DNA of 25,251 nucleotides, taken from Facklamia sp050409585 (GTDB lineage: Bacteria > Bacillota > Bacilli > Lactobacillales > Aerococcaceae). The notes below the pieces were generated by a model, which was not told the DNA's origin, did not search any database, and was given only the letters and a program-made list of their open reading frames with translations. Made by a program: the position numbers and the translations under genes. Below are positions 24,752 to 25,251 of this stretch, piece by piece (the first letter of the stretch is position 1; each line of letters opens with the position of its first letter). The stretch lies in NCBI RefSeq assembly GCF_050409585.1, contig NZ_JBNUPE010000018.1, forward strand, positions 1 to 25,251. The letters are read 5' to 3'.

Positions 24752-24782
24752 AATAATAATAATTCGTTTAGGGGGATATAAA

Positions 24783-25088
24783 ATGGATAAGATTGAGCAT
24801 TTTATCGAAATGGAAACAAACTATTTAGCCGTTGACCAATCTGTTAATCAATTAATGGAACAACTCGATGCGTTCCAAGGCCAAATCGAAAAAATAGCAA
24901 AACTCATCGATTATTATGGTAGTCAAGAATGGTATGAGCATCTTGAAATGGAAAAAAGAGAATTGTTACCGAGTGATTCTACACGAGCTATTCTCGGCGA
25001 AGATTATGCTTATGAAACATTGGGAAATCTCAGACAATGCGCGCTTCAAATGTTAGAAATCAGTACGGAGATTTTTAAAATTTATTAA
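24783..25088 (+). CDS. DUF4298 domain protein
   Basis: 101 residues matching the DUF4298 family of small soluble proteins found mainly in Lactobacillales and other Firmicutes: IEHFIEMETNYLAVDQSV at the start, the middle LIDYYGSQEWYEHLEMEKR, and LPSDSTRAILGEDYAYETL. The function is unknown. No signal peptide or membrane segment is visible; the pattern suggests a helical bundle. AGGGGGAT lies five bases upstream of the ATG. It is divergent from pip and convergent with the cold-shock gene, so it appears to be a one-gene unit. Confidence 0.85.
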   Translation: MDKIEHFIEMETNYLAVDQSVNQLMEQLDAFQGQIEKIAKLIDYYGSQEWYEHLEMEKRELLPSDSTRAILGEDYAYETLGNLRQCALQMLEISTEIFKIY

Positions 25089-25102
25089 ACTCTTAAAGTA
25101 CA

Positions 25103-25137
25103 AACAAAAAAAGCCCACCAACAAAGCTGGTGGGTTT
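25103..25137. terminator. Bidirectional terminator between the DUF4298 gene and csp
   Basis: AAGCCCACCA (25111-25120) and TGGTGGGTTT (25128-25137) form a 10-bp stem with one G.U pair and a 7-base loop. On the minus strand it is followed by a run of T, so it serves the cold-shock gene best, but the plus side is also T-rich. Confidence 0.85.
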
Positions 25138-25145
25138 AAATTATA

Positions 25146-25251
25146 TTAAATTTTTACGATGTTTGCGGCTTGGTCGCCACGATCGCCTGAAACAATATCG
25201 TAAGACACTGCTTGGCCTTCATCTAATGTTTTGAAGCCGTCTCCAGAAATA
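25146..25251 (-). CDS. Cold-shock protein, 3' end only
   Basis: The last 35 codons of a CspA/CspB-type protein run off the right edge on the minus strand: ISGDGFKTLDEGQAVSYDI, then SGDRGDQAANIVKI and TAA (25148-25146). Cold-shock proteins are about 66-residue single-strand nucleic-acid binders acting as RNA chaperones; the DEGQ-V-Y-I...RG-QAANV pattern is the end of that fold. The RNA-binding RNP motifs lie in the missing N-terminal half. Which paralogue it is cannot be told. A strong terminator follows nine bases past the stop. Confidence 0.93.
   Translation of the reverse strand, partial: ISGDGFKTLDEGQAVSYDIVSGDRGDQAANIVKI

Noticed and set aside
24745..24766. ATA/ATT triplet run as a microsatellite of interest
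   Set aside because: Short and AT-rich, expected by chance in such an intergenic region.
1..25251. CRISPR array, tRNA, rRNA, phage or defence genes
   Set aside because: No regularly spaced repeats, cloverleaf-like sequences or related proteins were seen on either strand.

Overview
The window looks like chromosome of a low-GC Gram-positive bacterium of the order Lactobacillales, probably close to Aerococcaceae (Aerococcus/Facklamia-like). The reasons are AT-rich DNA, AGGAGG-type ribosome binding sites, RpoY next to RNase J1, an Asp23-NusB pair, a complete comG operon, secG-est-rnr-smpB synteny and a class 1A (soluble) PyrD. The genus is inference only. Most of the window is core genome; the accessory and decaying part is about 19.4-23.8 kb.

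Layout. 1-149: start of an unidentified minus-strand gene behind a hairpin that covers its ribosome binding site, then a terminator. 173-1936: a secreted DUF1002 protein with its own promoter. 2088-5992 (minus): rpoY, rnjA, pepP-like peptidase, asp23-type gene and nusB in one close-packed run for transcription, RNA decay and general housekeeping. 6126-10617 (plus): comGA-comGG, the seven-gene operon for the DNA-uptake pseudopilus, again with a hairpin over the first ribosome binding site. 10622-14650 (minus): secG, est, rnr, smpB, the usual export and RNA quality-control cluster. 14815-15954: rlmN. 16081-19223: pyrD-pyrB-pyrC, three steps of de novo UMP synthesis, behind a near-consensus promoter and a strong leader terminator that looks like an attenuator.

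19441-21077 holds a decayed insertion sequence of the IS1202 (ISNCY) type. It has several frameshifts, imperfect terminal inverted repeats and a long, partly eroded direct repeat on both sides. It sits directly upstream of the pyr promoter. Next is mnmH (tRNA 2-selenouridine synthase) with a UUG start. Then, on the minus strand, comes a three-gene run: an intact proline iminopeptidase followed by two broken genes, a histidine phosphatase and a nucleoside phosphorylase. The right edge has a DUF4298 gene and the 3' end of a cold-shock protein gene.

I do not see a CRISPR array, phage, defence island, tRNA or rRNA. No wholly new system is evident. The points that best repay a second look are the two hairpins over ribosome binding sites, the pyr leader, the IS relic with its long target duplication, the isolated selenium-linked mnmH, and the paired gene decay downstream of pip.
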